Positions 6,899 to 8,722 of a stretch of 8,722 nt of DNA are shown one piece after another; position 1 is the stretch's first letter; the number at the start of each line of letters is the position of its first letter. The DNA lies in contig CAIJEA010000698.1 in assembly GCA_903819605.1 (NCBI GenBank), positions 1 to 8,722 of the forward strand, in the 5' to 3' direction. The notes under the pieces are model-generated. The model saw only the letters and a list, made by a program, of their open reading frames with translations, was not told the DNA's origin and searched no databases. This DNA comes from an uncultured cyanobacterium. GTDB taxonomy: Bacteria; Cyanobacteriota; Cyanobacteriia; Pseudanabaenales; Pseudanabaenaceae. The position numbers and the translations under genes are program-made.

Positions 6899-6965
6899 TA
6901 GCTTTTTGCCCTCAAAAAAACTAGTTTAACATTCAGTTACATGTGTTTATAATCTGTTTCACAGA

Positions 6966-7080
6966 TATAGTTATAGCCAAGTAGGTTAAGACACTAAACT
7001 CAGAAGATAGTTGCGGCGCAAAGCGCCGCAACTATCTTCTGAGTTTTGCTTTTGCTCTAACATAACTGGCTACTGCTATA
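6966..7080. repeat. Palindromic intergenic element, copy 2 (perfect 24-bp hairpin with imperfect terminal repeats)
   Basis: The core is a perfect 24-bp stem, 6996-7019 against 7023-7046, with an AAA loop. Outside it, TATAG-N3-TAGCCA (from 6966) recurs inverted at the right end (to 7080), extending as TA-N-GTTA with mismatches. The left half aligns with the element at 1-38, including the shared TTAAGACA and CAGAAG words. It lies between the tail of cobA and the head of the HepT-like gene, both on the minus strand, where its hairpin could also reduce read-through. Confidence 0.8.
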
Positions 7081-7108
7081 AATATGAGGTGATGTGTCAT
7101 CGTAATAT

Positions 7109-7894
7109 TTACATTATTTGTTTGCGAAAATTAACGATATTGCCAATAACGGCGATCGCTGGTGGCGTAAAGTGATTATCCTGTACCAACTTGACAATGT
7201 TACCCAAACAGCCAATTAATTCTGACTGATCGGAGCGTGTTCCCTGCCGAATTAAAGCTACAGGCGTAGATTCAGGTAATCCAGCTAATATTAACTTAGT
7301 AACGATTCCACTTAAATTGTGTAATCCCATATATACAACAATCGTCTCGGCTCCTTGCGCGATCGCTGTCCAATTGATCTGAGGACGATATTTACCTGAA
7401 GACTCATGACCAGTGACAAAAATTACGGACGAGCTAAAATCACGATGGGTGAGCGGAATCCCTGCGTAGGCAGGCGCAGCAATGCCTGACGTAATCCCTG
7501 GAACAACCTCAACGGAAATTCCTGCGGCTTGTAAATCTGCTAACTCTTCACCACCACGACCAAAGATAAATGGATCTCCCCCCTTTAAACGCACAACAAT
7601 TGCATGTTCTTGAGCTTTTTCAATCAATAGCTGAGTGGTTTCCTCCTGTAGTAATGAGTGGTTGCCACGCCGCTTTCCTGCATGGATTTTTTCCGCGATC
7701 GGATTAATCATCGCAAGAATCTCGTCACTTACTAATGCATCGTAAAGCACCACATCGCAGGTTTCTAACAATGCTTTTCCCTTGAGGGTCATTAAACCTG
7801 CATCACCAGGTCCTGCCCCAACTAGATAAACTTTACCTAATGAGGACTTTTGAGTTTGTGTTTGTGAACCTATACATGTAGTTATATTTATCAT
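7109..7894 (-). CDS. cobA: Uroporphyrinogen-III C-methyltransferase
   Basis: This enzyme (SUMT) uses two S-adenosylmethionine molecules to methylate uroporphyrinogen III at C2 and C7, giving precorrin-2, the branch point to siroheme and cobalamin. It is soluble and cytoplasmic. The 261-residue protein is a stand-alone methyltransferase without the CysG dehydrogenase/ferrochelatase half. Family motifs are clear: YLVGAGPGD 23-31, RLKGGDPFIFGRGGEE 102-117, VEVVPGITSG 128-137 and GIPLTHRD 145-152. About 20 polar residues precede the first strand, slightly more than usual, and there is no Shine-Dalgarno at ATG 7894, so the start is less certain than the product. Nothing in the neighbourhood belongs to the same pathway. 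It stands divergent to plsY across 218 bases. Confidence 0.95.
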   Translation of the reverse strand: MINITTCIGSQTQTQKSSLGKVYLVGAGPGDAGLMTLKGKALLETCDVVLYDALVSDEILAMINPIAEKIHAGKRRGNHSLLQEETTQLLIEKAQEHAIVVRLKGGDPFIFGRGGEELADLQAAGISVEVVPGITSGIAAPAYAGIPLTHRDFSSSVIFVTGHESSGKYRPQINWTAIAQGAETIVVYMGLHNLSGIVTKLILAGLPESTPVALIRQGTRSDQSELIGCLGNIVKLVQDNHFTPPAIAVIGNIVNFRKQIM

Positions 7895-7949
7895 TCGTCA
7901 ATTATTGAGCAAGTCATTTAGCTAGTTTGTTCAGCATCGAGAGCCTGCA

Positions 7950-8035
7950 AGTAGTTTTGAAAACTTCAAAATACCTACTGGGTAATAATTTCATGATAGT
8001 TTAGGTGACTTGTTGTTTACAGAAAGTCACTTTTT
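7950..8035 (+). ncRNA. Possible structured leader or small RNA ending in a terminator-like hairpin
   Basis: Two hairpins lie in the cobA-plsY gap. The first pairs AGTAG-TTTTGAA (7950-7961) with TTCAAAA-TAC-CTACT (7965-7979), with a 3-base bulge and AAC loop. The second pairs GTGACTT (8005-8011) with AAGTCAC (8024-8030), a 12-base loop, and is followed directly by five Ts (8031-8035), the form of an intrinsic terminator. No gene upstream on this strand needs terminating. It could be an attenuated plsY leader or a small RNA. I recognise no known RNA family and no clear promoter, so this is tentative. Confidence 0.3.
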
Positions 8036-8112
8036 AAAGTTATCGATAGATGACTTCGTAACGACTTTACTTTCTGGGTTATTATGATGTCTCACGCCTT
8101 TACATACAGCTT

Positions 8113-8722
8113 ATGTGGTTTCCCTATCTCTTGCTTGCGATCGCCTATTTGTTAGGATCTTTCCCAACAGGTTACCTTGTCGGACGGATGGCTGGGCTTG
8201 ATATTCGTCAACATGGCTCAGGCTCAACAGGGGCAACTAATGTATGGCGTAATGTCGGCAAGTTTGCAGGAATTAGTGTATTTGCGATCGATTTCGCTAA
8301 AGGATGTGCAGCCATTTATATGATGCAGCAAGCTAACTGGTTACAAACAAGTCTCAGACTCACAGCCCCTAATATTTCTACTGATAACCTGTCTCTTTTT
8401 GTAATTGGAGCAGGTATGTTGGCTTTAATTGGTCATAGTCGCCCAGTTTGGTTAGGGTTTAAGGGTGGTAAGTCAGTGGCAACTGGTGTAGGTATTTTGT
8501 TTATGTTGAATTGGATGGCAGCGATCGGAGCATTTAGCCTCTGGTTGATGACAATGGTGGTATGGCGTACAGTCTCCATTAGTTCCATCAGTGCAGCCTC
8601 TGTTGCCCCAGTTTTGATTTGGATGCTGCAAGCAAATAAGACCTATTCAATATTTGTAAGTGTCGGATGTATATTTGTAATTTGGCTGCATCGCTCTAAT
8701 ATAGAACGCATACTCAAAGGTA
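8113..8722 (+). CDS. plsY: Glycerol-3-phosphate acyltransferase PlsY, 3' end cut by the window
   Basis: PlsY transfers an acyl group from acyl-phosphate to glycerol-3-phosphate, making lysophosphatidate, the first step of phospholipid synthesis in most bacteria. It is an integral membrane enzyme. The 203 codons present include the conserved loops in order: GSGSTGATN 35-43, DFAKG 60-64, GHSRPVWLGFKGGKSVATG 107-125 and HRSNIERILKG 193-203. The opening hydrophobic helix runs straight from ATG 8113 (about 2-24). The last loop normally lies very near the C-terminus, so only a few to perhaps 20 residues should be missing. The frame is open to the right edge. No Shine-Dalgarno is visible; TATTAT at 8080-8085 could be a -10 box but lacks a good -35. 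The hairpins at 7950-8035 may lie in its leader if transcription starts further upstream. Confidence 0.94.
   Translation, partial: MWFPYLLLAIAYLLGSFPTGYLVGRMAGLDIRQHGSGSTGATNVWRNVGKFAGISVFAIDFAKGCAAIYMMQQANWLQTSLRLTAPNISTDNLSLFVIGAGMLALIGHSRPVWLGFKGGKSVATGVGILFMLNWMAAIGAFSLWLMTMVVWRTVSISSISAASVAPVLIWMLQANKTYSIFVSVGCIFVIWLHRSNIERILKG

Larger units (their letters stand above)
321..8144. repeat. Dispersed HIP1 octamers (GCGATCGC), 16 copies
   Basis: The first bases are at 321, 623, 2790, 3434, 3539, 3614, 4447, 5431, 5492, 5824, 6453, 6528, 6807, 7152, 7359 and 8137. Almost all are inside genes. This over-represented palindrome is a known hallmark of many cyanobacterial genomes and is the main evidence for the host assignment. 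Confidence 0.9.

Noticed and set aside
8058..8070. Possible NtcA-type site (GTA...TAC) upstream of plsY
   Set aside because: The spacing is 7 rather than the required 8 bases and there is no matching -10 at the expected distance.
1..8722. CRISPR array, tRNA, rRNA or transposase gene
   Set aside because: No regularly spaced repeats, cloverleaf-like sequence, rRNA signature or transposase motif was seen on either strand. The palindromic elements are too short to be autonomous.

Overview
The window is almost certainly from a cyanobacterium. The palindrome GCGATCGC (HIP1) occurs 16 times in 8.7 kb, far above chance, and the gene set fits: a cyanobacterial-type Ser/Thr kinase, a long-form UppP and a DUF429 protein. 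The AT-leaning base composition and the intergenic palindromic elements with TATAGCC-like ends suggest a filamentous freshwater lineage such as Pseudanabaena. That genus is an inference, not shown by the sequence.

Layout, left to right. A palindromic element lies at the left edge (1-95), followed by about 230 bases of leader with no convincing gene. Next is a transmembrane Ser/Thr protein kinase (330-2042, +), then a strong hairpin (2148-2201) and a six-helix YtaF/MntP-like membrane protein (2247-2993, +). That gene runs tail to tail, 13 bases apart, into the undecaprenyl-diphosphatase gene uppP (3007-3993, -). A 303-base divergent region follows, with a candidate promoter on each side of a perfect 26-bp hairpin. 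It leads into a LytR-CpsA-Psr (LCP) protein (4297-5676, +), followed one base later by a DUF429 protein (5678-6487, +). DUF429 converges on a HepT-like (DUF86/HEPN) gene (6518-6898, -), and both stop codons lie in the arms of one inverted repeat. A second copy of the left-edge element (6966-7080) separates HepT from cobA (7109-7894, -). After a 218-base gap with two hairpins, the window ends inside plsY (8113-8722, +), only a few codons short of its expected end.

The genes make a cell-envelope theme. UppP recycles the C55 lipid carrier, the LCP protein probably transfers glycopolymers from that carrier to the wall, and PlsY starts phospholipid synthesis. The kinase and the YtaF-like protein are also membrane proteins. 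cobA feeds siroheme/cobalamin synthesis and is not obviously linked.

I do not see a defence island, CRISPR array, transposase gene or clearly novel multi-gene system. The best leads are: a HepT-like protein that has lost both residues of its RNase motif and has no MNT partner; a hairpin element family whose two copies show compensatory stem changes; the uppP/LCP divergent unit around a perfect hairpin; and a possible terminated leader or small RNA upstream of plsY.
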